From an uncultured Lachnospiraceae bacterium (GTDB lineage: Bacteria > Bacillota > Clostridia > Lachnospirales > Lachnospiraceae), in NCBI GenBank assembly GCA_947628025.1, contig CANQYH010000004.1:1-31879 (forward strand): a stretch of DNA of 31,879 bases, in the 5' to 3' direction. Every line of letters begins with the position of its first letter. Positions within the stretch are counted from its first letter, which is position 1. Under the pieces are notes generated by a model. The model saw only the letters and a program-made list of their open reading frames with translations. It had not been told where the DNA came from and made no database searches. Below, piece after piece: positions 21,501 to 28,945 of this stretch. The position numbers and the translations under genes are program-made.

Positions 21501-24500
21501 AACCGCTCCTGATCAGGAATTTGAAATCGTTGTGCAATTTGGCGATGGCAGTGTACCCGTGACGAATGGTAATAAGTACAATGCTAATGGCAAATATACC
21601 TTTAAGCTTAAGGCAGGTGGAACGGCAACGATTACAGAAGTACCGGATGGTGCTGACGAACCCCAAATAAGCGAAACGGTAGATGGTAAAACGTGGACAA
21701 ATGAAAGCTGCGTTCGTGCAGGTAATACGTATACTATTACGAACAAATACCATACACATCCTTTGAGCTTTACGAAACAGGTTGTCACGGATCCGTCAGG
21801 AATAACCGCTCCTGATCAGGAATTTGAAATCGTTGTGCAATTTGGCGATGGCAGTGTACCCGTGACGAATGGTAATAAGTACAATGCTAATGGCAAATAT
21901 ACCTTTAAGCTTAAGGCAGGTGGAACGGCAACGATTACAGAAGTACCGGATGGTGCTGACGAACCCCAAATAAGCGAAACGGTAGATGGTAAAACGTGGA
22001 CAAATGAAATCAGCGATTGTGTAGATAATACGTATACTATTACGAACACATATCATACGCATGATTTGAGCTTTACGAAACAGGTTGTTGTTGCGGAAAG
22101 CAGTATACCTATACCGAACAAAGAGTTAGATACATTCAAAATCGTTGTGCAATTTGGCGATGGCAGTGATGATGAATGGACGGATAACGGCGGTCACGAA
22201 GCCGAGTATGATCCAAATAAACCCAATAGGAAATTCACGTTCGAGCTTAAGGATGGTGAAACAGCGACGATTACGGGAGTACCGGTTGCAGAAGAACCTA
22301 CATCAATAACTGAACCGGAGTTGAGCGGGAATAAAGCTTGGAGTAGTAAGCAAACGGTACTGGAAAGAACTAGTTACACCATTACCAACACTTATAAGAA
22401 AGATCGAACTGCTCTTTCTCTATATGTAAAGAAAGCCGTAGAGGGGCCAATTGTCCAGGGCGAGTTTTTTAGCTTTACATTGAAAGAGGTGAACAAGAAA
22501 GAGAATACTGAGACTTTCATAGCGAACGTGATTGTTTCTAGTATTGATCCTCAAAATCTGGAATCTGATAAGGTAAAATTGCTTCCGAAAGCTGATGCGG
22601 AAAATACTTTGGAATATAACACAATTGAGGCGGAAGGAACGCATACTTATAATATTTATGAGACCGATACGGGCGCAGATGGATACACTTACGAGAAAGA
22701 CCCTGTGACAATCGAGGTTGAGGTTTCTGATGAGGGAGATCATCTGGAAGCTAAGATTATTAGTAATAGTAGTGAGACAGAGACTCCTGACAGTATAGCG
22801 CACTTCACTAATACCTATAAAAATAACCCGATTACCTGGATACCGTCGGTATCAAAGTTAGTGGACGGCGACGAGGATCTCAAATTCGAGAGAAAATATA
22901 AGTTTGAACTGGGATTTAAGGAAAAGACACTTGATGAGAGGCTCCCTGTTTTTTACGCTAATGACGACGGTTATGAATGGTTGGATGACTCCCCAAATAC
23001 GGTGGAGGTGACAAACGGAGAAACGGAAGCACTTGGCGGTGTTAGATTTACATTGCCGGGAACTTATACCTTTACCATCTCAGAAAACACAGAGGATCTG
23101 GAAAATGTGCCAGGTTATAGTCAAGAAAAGAGTGGTTTTGCTAAGCCTATAACGATTACTATTAAGGTTGAGGACATAGATAGTCAATTGAAAGTAACGA
23201 AGTTTAAAGTTAACGGTGAGGATTATTCCTATGATGAAACGAGCTTTAATATAACGTCGGTGCATACGTTTACTAACACATTTGACTATGAGGATGTCAC
23301 CTGGCAGCCTAAAGTAAAGAAGATTATTTCTACGGAACATGATCTTCCGGTAGAGAGGACGTTTACGTTTAGCCTAGTAGCTGACGAGAGCAATCCTGAA
23401 GGCGCAGTGATCAGAAAAGAGGATGCTCCGGATGAAGCGGTTGATACGATGTTTACTGAAGTGACAGTGAAGCCGGATGAAAATGCAGCAGCGGACAATC
23501 AAGAACTCGAAGCATTTTTTGATACGATCACGTTTACCAAACGTGGTACGTACAAATTTATGATCACCGAAATTAATTCAGGAGAACTCGGTTATACGTA
23601 CAGCAATACCAGCTATACGGTGGAGATCGATGTTGATGATATCAGGAAAGAAGACGATCCCAGTACGCCCGATGGCAAGCTGGAGATAACCTCCACAAAA
23701 GTGACCAAAGGCATTAATAAGGGTCATTTTACGATTGACAGTGTCGATGTGGATGATACGTATGTATTCGAGTTTACCAACAGTTATAACCCGGAACCCA
23801 TCAGTACGCAGTTCCAGGTGATGAAGCATATCAACGAAGTGATCAAACGGCCCTTTATGCTCACTCCGATCGGCGGAGACCAGGTCAGTGATCCTACTTT
23901 CCGCTTCAAGCTGGAGTTGATCGGAGGAAAGTATCTGGAGGGCAAGGCAGCTGAGGGCGAGATATTTGAGAATTTTGTCAGCTACGTGGATATGCCAGAA
24001 GAGAAGATCATCGAGATCCCGGTCCGCTGGAGCGAGAACGATCAGGCCAAGTACTTTGACGTAGTAACATTCCACAAAGAGGGCGTTTACACGTTTGAGA
24101 TTACAGAAGAGGGCGATAAGATTCCTGGATATACGTATGATCAGTCGACGCAGACGGTAACGGTTACTGTAAAAGATAAAGACGGTCAGCTTGAGATAGT
24201 TGGAACTGAGTACAGCCAGAACACAGATTTTGATTATCCGAAAGATGATCAAGACAATCTTACCGGGGACCTTACCGATAGGGCAATCTTTGTCAACAGA
24301 TATGATGTCCTGGGGACAGGATACAGGCCGTCTGTCAGGAAAGTGATCACCGGCAATGACCGGGCGTCTGAAAAGAAAACATTTACGTTCACTTTGAAAG
24401 CGTTGGATGTGGAGGCTGACGGTTATCAGATGCCGGATGAAGATGGGCTGACGGTAACGGTTACAGACGAGGGGACCGTAACTTTTGGTGAGATCGAATT

Positions 24501-27003
24501 TATGAAACCCGGCGTATACCGTTTCCAGATCGAGGAGACACCGGATAGTGAGAATGGCTACACCTATGATACGGGCAGCGATGAGAATATTTGGACCCTG
24601 GCGGTCACTGTCGCGGTTATCGGCAATAAGCTGGCGGTTAAGAATGTCACATACCAGCGCGGCGGAATGAGGGATGAGGGCTTCTCGTTCGTGATGCCCG
24701 GTAAATCGGAAGCGTTCCCCCAGGCAACATTTGTGAACCATTACGAACTGAAACCCGTTTCCGATACCCAGAGCGTGAAAAAGACGGTCGAGGGCGATGT
24801 GCGGCCGGAGAGGACGGACGCGAACGGAGAGACTTACAGACTGTTAAAGACGTTTGAGTTTACGCGGGAGCTGAAAGAGTATCCGGATCTGACGGTAGCT
24901 GCGATCAAGGATGGCGAGGTCGTGAGAGTGCTTCCTGAGGGCGCGGACGACCATAAGACCGATGTGATCACGGTAACGGATGAGGGCGAAGCGACATTCC
25001 CGGAGTATACGTTCAGGGCAGCAGGCACCTACGTCTTCGAGATTAAGGAGACAAACAGCGCTGCAAATGGCTACACCTACGACGGCACGGTCTGGACCGT
25101 CACCTATACGGTAGAAGACATTGACAGCGTCCTGACGATCACAAAGATCGAGAAGACCAGTACGGGCGAGGATGCGGATGAGACGTTTGCGGATATTCAG
25201 ATCACGGCAGAGAATAAAGAGGACCGCGGCAAGGTCAACCTGGAGATCCCGTTCACCAATGATTACCGTGTGACGGAAGTCAAGCTGGATCCGAGCATCA
25301 CGAAGCATGTGGTCGGAGACATCCCGGAGGGCGCGTCCCATACGTTCCTGTTCAAGCTGACTTCCAAGGACGCGTCGCAGGACGAGGTCGCGGTGCTGCC
25401 TGAGAACAACCAGATCGCGCTGACGATCTCCGGTACGGGAGAGAAAGAAGTGACGGGATCGTTCGACCCGATCACGTTCAAACAGGCCGGAACGTATTAC
25501 TTCCAGATCGCGGAAGTGGACGACAGCAAGATCCCCGGCTACACCTACGATACGCCGTATGAGATCACGATTGTGGTAACGGATATTGACAGCCAGCTGA
25601 CGGTAACGAAGATCACGACCGAGAAAGACGGCCAGGTGGTTTCCGAGCAGATCGAAGATCTCGACAAGGTCGTGGAGATCGACGATACACTCCAGCTGTC
25701 GAGAGTATTTACGAACACCTACACCACCCAGAGCACCGGTTACGCCCCGGTTGTCCGGAAGACCATCACCGGCGCGCCGACTGCGGATGAGACGTTCACG
25801 TTCACGATCGCGGCGAACAGCAGCAATGGCAGCGGCGTGACGATGCCTGCGGATACCACGGTAACGGTCGTGGGCGAGGGCGAGGAGAAGTTCGACGACA
25901 TCACCTTTAACAAGGCGGGAACCTATAACTTCACCATCACCGAGGAAGCCGGGACCAACCTGGATTACGTCTATGACGAGACCAGCTGGAACCTGGAAGT
26001 GACGGTCGAGGACCATGACAGCCAGCTGACGGTGACGAAGACCGAGTACACGCCGAACTCGCCGGATGTGGAGGCGAGCAATGACGCGGCGGCGTTCAAC
26101 AACACGTACGCGCCGAGCGTAGGCTACGCGCCGGGCGTGGTGAAGACGATCACCGGCACACCGGAAGAGGATGAGACGTTCACGTTCCGGATGGAGCTGT
26201 CGCAGGAGTACGGAACGGATGTGACGATGCCTGCGGAGAACACCGTAACAGTCGTGGGCGAGGGAACGGAGAGCTTTAAGGAGATCGCGTTCCACAAGGC
26301 AGGAAGCTATGAGATCACGATCGTAGAGGAAGCGGGAAGCAACCTGGACTACGATTACGACGAGACGCGCTGGACGCTGACAGTGAACGTCGAGGAGCAG
26401 AACGGAAAACTGGTAGTGACGGGAACGAGCTACGTAGCCGACACGCCGGATGTGGAAGCGAGGAACGACGCGGCGGCGTTCAACAACCGGTATTCGGATG
26501 AGGGCGATACGGACGCGGATGCTGACACTGACACGGATTCAGATGCAGATACAGATTCGGACGCAGATGCCGATGCTGACGCCGACGCGGATGCTGACGC
26601 CGACGCAGATGCGGATGCCGACGCTGACGCGGATGCCGACGCTGACGCAGATGCAGATGCAGATGCGGACGCCGATGCCGATGCCGACGCGGATGCTGAC
26701 GCTGATGCCGATGCCGACGCAGATGCAGACGACGACACGACCACACCGCTGTTAGAGGTGCCGGAAGAGCCGGTACCGCTGGCGGATATCCCGGAGGATG
26801 CAGTACCGCTGGCGAACGTCCCGACGGATACGACGAGGCTGTTTGAGATCCCGGACGACGATGTGCCGTTAGCGGCGGCGGTGCCGAAGACGAGCGATCC
26901 GTTCAACGCGGCGCTGTGGGTAGGCATGCTGCTGATCTCGGCGGCCGGGATGGTCGGCCTGGGAGCGCTCGACAAGAAGAAAAAGAAAAACGATGAAGCG
27001 TAA
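18517..27003 (+). CDS. Giant cell-wall-anchored adhesin with thioester and isopeptide pilin domains
   Basis: 2828 residues. Signal peptide about 1-33 (RHWKRLLAMLLSVNMIVNMV, ending DALA-AD). Residues 47-168 and 412-458: Cys/His repeats of the HTHxDxCYE...LxCxxEE type. 172-405: Ser/Glu/Thr stalk. About 468-552: Big-like domain. About 555-772: thioester domain with Cys599 (VYCLQHE) and Gln690 (ATQMMVWDVT), a pair that in this family forms a covalent host-binding bond. About 877-1293: four beta modules LSFTKQVVTD...YTITN. About 1294-2660: nine FctA-like isopeptide pilin domains (GTYTFTITE, GYTYD, FTNTY). 2664-2738: Asp-Ala linker. VPKTSD at 2789-2794, a hydrophobic segment and a KKKKK tail form a sortase signal, though with S where G is usual. 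Start ATG 18517 (GAGGAG 9 bases upstream); ATG 18520 is also possible. Confidence 0.9.
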   Translation: MMKPMKRHWKRLLAMLLSVNMIVNMVSVDALAADLGTGVPDTTETGTLICGLEEHTHSDDCYETRTTLICGKEETEGHTHGDDCYEDVLICGEEEAAETTAAFGLGRAFQIGEDGSVSAVHMHTDTCYEKRLVCEQEEAEGHTHTDECYETETVLTCEKEEHTHTAECYEKEEEPETQAEPESTEAAGTKESESTAPGVSQEESSEVDSSEASTEESSGEETGSEASTEESSEEETGETEETAGSEASSEESSEESSSSVAETEAESESSGDSTDDPTETLPVESEAEPTESSPVESESSSAAEDKETESSATDPTETSPVETETETEESSEADPTETSPVETETETEESSEAEETTPAETTVAPESRSETTAEPSTLAETKPQGTPAGKPAAEPGAPADQPADEVSGTSSVHHTHEGECNIICGKTEHIHTAECLATGCQIPVHVHTDECYDCVEEIVYSDEPYNDVMNLPVSAEEIEAGYSIPFGETKKEDFALPEGGVWESTDEEVISIDPETGVATILVEDGECQITYTYTTEDGLKHVALWDVTVGVEIALMYDGYAHVNEHGDGILELYGAWGAASTGRHISLESIGGKAVYCLQHETHLPDSDNNNSYTSYNGTQYDPYTSLTADQLALIAIIIQQGYGYGDVPQGTETQKYTWDHEKHTKSTNDWLEDPCREDNYHKMLATQMMVWDVTQGGATPDNFVSRNKAGLIVPESGWRCNNGSHDGNHGNNNNIGAAARAQYFALETRVQAAINSQKSEQTVTLSEGAWTSVADQNNTYTRTYTANMDLTGYIPKWENPIQNISISGNQVTVTVTATGATTFNFSLTKPADVSGIVIWHSDTYQDLFKSGVATLAKKANASFSIDAEDMTHSLSFTKQVVTDPSGVIAPNQEFEIVVQFGDGSELMTNDNKYNANGKYTFKLKAGETATITEVPNGADEGDYEPKISETVDGKTWTYEGKVRTGNMYTITNKYHTHPLSFTKQVVTDPSGITAPDQEFEIVVQFGDGSVPVTNGNKYNANGKYTFKLKAGGTATITEVPDGADEPQISETVDGKTWTNESCVRAGNTYTITNKYHTHPLSFTKQVVTDPSGITAPDQEFEIVVQFGDGSVPVTNGNKYNANGKYTFKLKAGGTATITEVPDGADEPQISETVDGKTWTNEISDCVDNTYTITNTYHTHDLSFTKQVVVAESSIPIPNKELDTFKIVVQFGDGSDDEWTDNGGHEAEYDPNKPNRKFTFELKDGETATITGVPVAEEPTSITEPELSGNKAWSSKQTVLERTSYTITNTYKKDRTALSLYVKKAVEGPIVQGEFFSFTLKEVNKKENTETFIANVIVSSIDPQNLESDKVKLLPKADAENTLEYNTIEAEGTHTYNIYETDTGADGYTYEKDPVTIEVEVSDEGDHLEAKIISNSSETETPDSIAHFTNTYKNNPITWIPSVSKLVDGDEDLKFERKYKFELGFKEKTLDERLPVFYANDDGYEWLDDSPNTVEVTNGETEALGGVRFTLPGTYTFTISENTEDLENVPGYSQEKSGFAKPITITIKVEDIDSQLKVTKFKVNGEDYSYDETSFNITSVHTFTNTFDYEDVTWQPKVKKIISTEHDLPVERTFTFSLVADESNPEGAVIRKEDAPDEAVDTMFTEVTVKPDENAAADNQELEAFFDTITFTKRGTYKFMITEINSGELGYTYSNTSYTVEIDVDDIRKEDDPSTPDGKLEITSTKVTKGINKGHFTIDSVDVDDTYVFEFTNSYNPEPISTQFQVMKHINEVIKRPFMLTPIGGDQVSDPTFRFKLELIGGKYLEGKAAEGEIFENFVSYVDMPEEKIIEIPVRWSENDQAKYFDVVTFHKEGVYTFEITEEGDKIPGYTYDQSTQTVTVTVKDKDGQLEIVGTEYSQNTDFDYPKDDQDNLTGDLTDRAIFVNRYDVLGTGYRPSVRKVITGNDRASEKKTFTFTLKALDVEADGYQMPDEDGLTVTVTDEGTVTFGEIEFMKPGVYRFQIEETPDSENGYTYDTGSDENIWTLAVTVAVIGNKLAVKNVTYQRGGMRDEGFSFVMPGKSEAFPQATFVNHYELKPVSDTQSVKKTVEGDVRPERTDANGETYRLLKTFEFTRELKEYPDLTVAAIKDGEVVRVLPEGADDHKTDVITVTDEGEATFPEYTFRAAGTYVFEIKETNSAANGYTYDGTVWTVTYTVEDIDSVLTITKIEKTSTGEDADETFADIQITAENKEDRGKVNLEIPFTNDYRVTEVKLDPSITKHVVGDIPEGASHTFLFKLTSKDASQDEVAVLPENNQIALTISGTGEKEVTGSFDPITFKQAGTYYFQIAEVDDSKIPGYTYDTPYEITIVVTDIDSQLTVTKITTEKDGQVVSEQIEDLDKVVEIDDTLQLSRVFTNTYTTQSTGYAPVVRKTITGAPTADETFTFTIAANSSNGSGVTMPADTTVTVVGEGEEKFDDITFNKAGTYNFTITEEAGTNLDYVYDETSWNLEVTVEDHDSQLTVTKTEYTPNSPDVEASNDAAAFNNTYAPSVGYAPGVVKTITGTPEEDETFTFRMELSQEYGTDVTMPAENTVTVVGEGTESFKEIAFHKAGSYEITIVEEAGSNLDYDYDETRWTLTVNVEEQNGKLVVTGTSYVADTPDVEARNDAAAFNNRYSDEGDTDADADTDTDSDADTDSDADADADADADADADADADADADADADADADADADADADADADADADADADADADADDDTTTPLLEVPEEPVPLADIPEDAVPLANVPTDTTRLFEIPDDDVPLAAAVPKTSDPFNAALWVGMLLISAAGMVGLGALDKKKKKNDEA
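19454..19573 (+). repeat. Perfect 60-base tandem duplication in the stalk
   Basis: Two copies in tandem encode a 20-residue unit, DPTETSPVETETETEESSEA, and are identical in DNA apart from the junction codons. The surrounding stalk is a looser Ser/Glu/Thr repeat. Confidence 0.85.
21439..22009 (+). repeat. Recent 303-base duplication of a beta module
   Basis: Bases 21439-21706 and 21742-22009 read as identical over 268 positions at 303-base spacing. Neighbouring modules (from 21145 and 22066) are clearly related but diverged. The identity includes silent sites, so duplication or gene conversion is recent. Confidence 0.9.
26508..26730 (+). repeat. Asp-Ala dipeptide repeat tract
   Basis: About 37 GAY-GCN hexamers encode alternating Asp-Ala, with a few Asp-Thr and Asp-Ser at the start. 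Codons vary (GAC/GAT; GCC, GCG, GCA, GCT), so the DNA repeat is imperfect. It forms an acidic wall-spanning linker before the sorting signal, like Ser-Asp tracts in staphylococcal surface proteins. Confidence 0.9.
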
Positions 27004-27048
27004 TAACATCGCGGAAAAAGAATAGCGGTTCCATAGAGACGAAGATGG

Positions 27049-27096
27049 GGCGCGCGGCAGGCCGGAGACGGCAGGCCGCGCGTCTCGTTTGTTTGC
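27049..27096 (+). terminator. Probable terminator of the adhesin gene
   Basis: CGCGCGGC (27051-27058) pairs with GCCGCGCG (27075-27082); the tail TCTCGTTTGTTTG is only moderately T-rich. Confidence 0.5.
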
Positions 27097-27135
27097 GTGG
27101 AAATTCGTTGTTTTTCGCCGGATATTGACAAAGTT

Positions 27136-27391
27136 GTAAACGGTGCAAAACAAGCCTATGGTAAAAAAGCAGCGGTCACTTCTGACCTCTATTGTCTCAG
27201 TGACCGCTACTTTTTAACTGTATTCACTTTCAGGCTTTCCGGCAGGCTATCCGACCACGGTACGATCGTTTTCAGGTATTCTTCCGTGATCTCTCCCTCA
27301 TGCTCCAGCATCTCCTCCATCACGTACTTCAGATAATCATACACTTTCAGGCCGTTCGCCTTTGCTGTCTCCGTCATACTGTACCGTTTAC
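27136..27391 (-). mobile_element. 256-bp IS66-derived mini-element carrying the transposase C-terminus
   Basis: The ends are perfect inverted repeats, GTAAACGGT (27136-27144) and ACCGTTTAC (27383-27391), starting with GTAA as IS66-family ends do. Between them the minus strand encodes the IS66 transposase (TnpC) C-terminus: ETAKANGLKVYDYLKYVMEE and IVPWSDSLPE, ending at TAG 27207. Homology begins directly at the right-hand repeat (YSMTETAKANGL), so the interior of the element, with tnpA, tnpB and most of tnpC, is gone. No 8-base target duplication was found (ACAAAGTT on one side, AAATGATA on the other). Confidence 0.7.
27165..27216. terminator. Bidirectional terminator inside the IS66 remnant
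   Basis: AGCGGTCACT (27171-27180) pairs perfectly with AGTGACCGCT (27199-27208), flanked by AAAAAA on the left and TTTTT on the right. It overlaps the stop of the transposase remnant. Confidence 0.75.
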
Positions 27392-27392
27392 A

Positions 27393-27752
27393 AATGATAT
27401 AATTGGAGCCATCGAACAAAACGTCGCGGCGGGGAACATATCGGCGACGGAGGGTCAGACGCTCCGTGAACTGAGCCTGCGGCTGTACCATCACATTTAT
27501 CGGAGGTATGAAGAGATGGAGAAAGAGGGAGTGAACCAGGCGGTAGAGGACGCGCTGATCCTGGACATCGACATTGCGCTGGCGGAGGAGAGGAAGAAGT
27601 GGAAAGCGGTGACGGCGGGATACGAGACGGCGCTGGCGGAGAAAGAGGCGGAGATCACAAAGAGAGAGGCGGAGATCACGGAGAAAAACGCGGAGATCGA
27701 AAATCTGAAAGCGCGACTCCGTGAACTGGAGAAAGGAACGGGAACTATTTAA
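27393..27752 (+). pseudogene. C-terminal gene remnant with coiled coil, cut by the IS66 element
   Basis: The frame reads NDIIGAIEQNVAAGNISATE, then LRLYHHIYRRYEEMEKEGVN, then a Lys/Glu-rich heptad tract (EAEITKREAEITEKNAEIEN) ending GTGTI at 27752. No start codon lies inside this coding-like portion; upstream the frame runs into IS66 sequence read backwards. It is therefore likely the tail of a gene whose front was lost at the insertion. The tail resembles the helical ends of Rpn-like or phage proteins, but I cannot name it. Confidence 0.55.
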
Positions 27753-27766
27753 AAAAATTTTTAAAT
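27747..27766. promoter_or_regulatory. Palindromic operator 1 of the sdpRI promoter
   Basis: ATTTAAAAAAATTTTTAAAT, near-perfect palindrome just upstream of the -35 box. It matches operator 2 at 18 of 20 positions. Likely bound by the ArsR-type repressor encoded next. Confidence 0.65.
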
Positions 27767-27770
27767 GCTG

Positions 27771-27799
27771 TTGACAGAACAGCGCGGACGTGTTACAAT
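27771..27799 (+). promoter_or_regulatory. Sigma-A promoter of sdpRI
   Basis: TTGACA (27771-27776), 17-base spacer, TACAAT (27794-27799) with an extended TG. Start near 27806, inside operator 2. Confidence 0.8.
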
Positions 27800-27801
27800 C
27801 T

Positions 27802-27821
27802 ATTTAAATAAAATTTTAAAT
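27802..27821. promoter_or_regulatory. Palindromic operator 2 of the sdpRI promoter
   Basis: ATTTAAATAAAATTTTAAAT covers the predicted transcription start. The two operators are 55 bases apart, centre to centre, and bracket the promoter, which suits autorepression. Confidence 0.65.
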
Positions 27822-27841
27822 ACCTGACAGGGGAAGCATCG

Positions 27842-28183
27842 ATGGCGGTTTCGGAGATCCTGGCGGCGCTGGCGGATGAGACGCGGCGGGCCATATTGAG
27901 CAAACTGAAAGAGGGAACGATCAGTTCCGGAGATCTGGCGGCGGCGCTGCATTTGTCGCCGCAGGCGCTGTCGTACCATTTGTCGAGGTTGAAAAAGGCG
28001 GATCTGATCTATGAGACGCGTTATAAAAATTTTATTTATTATGAACTGAACCTGTCCGTGCTGGACGAAGCAATCCTGTGGCTGTCGGAGCTGCGGCGAG
28101 AGGAACGGCCGGAGGGATCGCGCGGAGCGGACGGGGACGTATTGGCAGGCGGACCGCGGCCGGGCGCGGTAGAAGGAGAGTGA
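27842..28183 (+). CDS. sdpR: ArsR/SdpR-family autorepressor
   Basis: 113 residues. Winged-helix ArsR fold: ILAALADETRRAILSKLKEG, then the recognition region ISSGDLAAALHLSPQALSYH and LSRLKKADLIYETRYKNFIY. No Cys metal site is seen, as in SdpR rather than metal-sensing ArsR. AGGGGAAG lies before the ATG. In Bacillus subtilis SdpR represses sdpRI until SdpI, loaded with the SdpC toxin, sequesters it at the membrane (established for that system). The C-terminal 20 residues are Gly/Arg/Glu-rich and probably disordered. One base separates it from sdpI. Confidence 0.85.
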   Translation: MAVSEILAALADETRRAILSKLKEGTISSGDLAAALHLSPQALSYHLSRLKKADLIYETRYKNFIYYELNLSVLDEAILWLSELRREERPEGSRGADGDVLAGGPRPGAVEGE

Positions 28184-28184
28184 G

Positions 28185-28844
28185 ATGAAGAAGCAAAAGA
28201 TGATCTGCCTGGTGCTGATGTTCCTGCCGCTGGCGGTGACCGTGTTTCTGATCGGATTTTTGCCGGATCAGATACCGCTCCATTACGGATTTGACGGCCA
28301 GGCGGACCGGTGGGGCAGCAAGTACGAATCTTTCATTTTTCCGGTGACGACGATTCTGATGGGACTTTTTATGCTGTGGATGTCCCGGATCGCGGCGCGG
28401 CAGGAGAAAAACGGGGAGAATAACGCCCGTGTGGTCCTGCTGACCGGAATATTGCTGCTTGTATGGTTTAACGTGATGAACGGGTATACTTTATACACAT
28501 CGTTTCTCAAGGTCGAGGATCTGTCGGCGGTGAAACTGGATATGAACTCGCTCGTCTGCCTGTTTACGGGGCTGATTCTGGTCCTTGTGGGCAATGTGAT
28601 GCCGAAGCTGCGGATGAATTCGCTGATCGGGCTGCGGACTTCCTGGAGCATGAAGAACGAGACGGTATGGAAAAAAAGCCAGCGGTTCGGCGGGATATCG
28701 TTTATCGTATCCGGCGTCCTGATGATAGTCGCGGGAATATGGATCCGCGGTATGGCGGGCATATTGTGGATGCTGGCGATATTGATTGCCGATGTGATCG
28801 TCTGCGTGTATTATACGTACCGGGCGGCGCGTGCGGATGGGTGA
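28185..28844 (+). CDS. sdpI: SdpI-family membrane immunity/signal protein
   Basis: 219 residues, about six membrane segments (near 7-26, 45-65, 83-103, 121-140, 162-182, 186-207). The N-terminal DUF1648 pattern is visible as QIPLHYGFDGQADRWGSKYE, and the SdpI core as VGNVMPKLRMNSLIGLRTSW with NETVWKKSQRFGG after it. In Bacillus SdpI gives immunity to the SdpC killing factor and recruits SdpR. No sdpABC toxin genes are in the window, so it may protect against toxins from other strains or act in another stress response. One base after sdpR, with AGGAGAG site, clearly one operon. Confidence 0.88.
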   Translation: MKKQKMICLVLMFLPLAVTVFLIGFLPDQIPLHYGFDGQADRWGSKYESFIFPVTTILMGLFMLWMSRIAARQEKNGENNARVVLLTGILLLVWFNVMNGYTLYTSFLKVEDLSAVKLDMNSLVCLFTGLILVLVGNVMPKLRMNSLIGLRTSWSMKNETVWKKSQRFGGISFIVSGVLMIVAGIWIRGMAGILWMLAILIADVIVCVYYTYRAARADG

Positions 28845-28901
28845 GACAGTTTACGGGAGAATGGAACAGCGAAAAGGATCGGTATAGAAGAAAGAGAAAG
28901 A

Positions 28902-28935
28902 GCCCGCGCCGGATGCGAAAATGTCCGGCGCGGGC
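28902..28935. terminator. Convergent terminator between sdpI and the hydrolase gene
   Basis: GCCCGCGCCGGA (28902-28913) pairs perfectly with TCCGGCGCGGGC (28924-28935). On the minus strand it is followed by a T-rich tract (TCTTTCTCTTTCTT), so it serves mainly the minus-strand hydrolase gene. Confidence 0.75.
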
Positions 28936-28945
28936 CGCTCTGTCC

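Noticed and set aside
21145..22400. CRISPR-like repeats
   Set aside because: Repeats are about 300 bases, coding and in frame; they are protein modules.
24844..26295. Minus-strand frame of 483 codons within the adhesin
   Set aside because: Shadow of the repeated pilin domains; no promoter or ribosome site.
26508..26730. Microsatellite for phase variation
   Set aside because: Hexamers vary in codons and any 6-base change would keep the frame, so on/off switching is unlikely; only length change is expected.
27125..27160. TTGACA at 27125 as promoter
   Set aside because: No -10 box at 16-18 bases; it lies at the edge of the mini-element.
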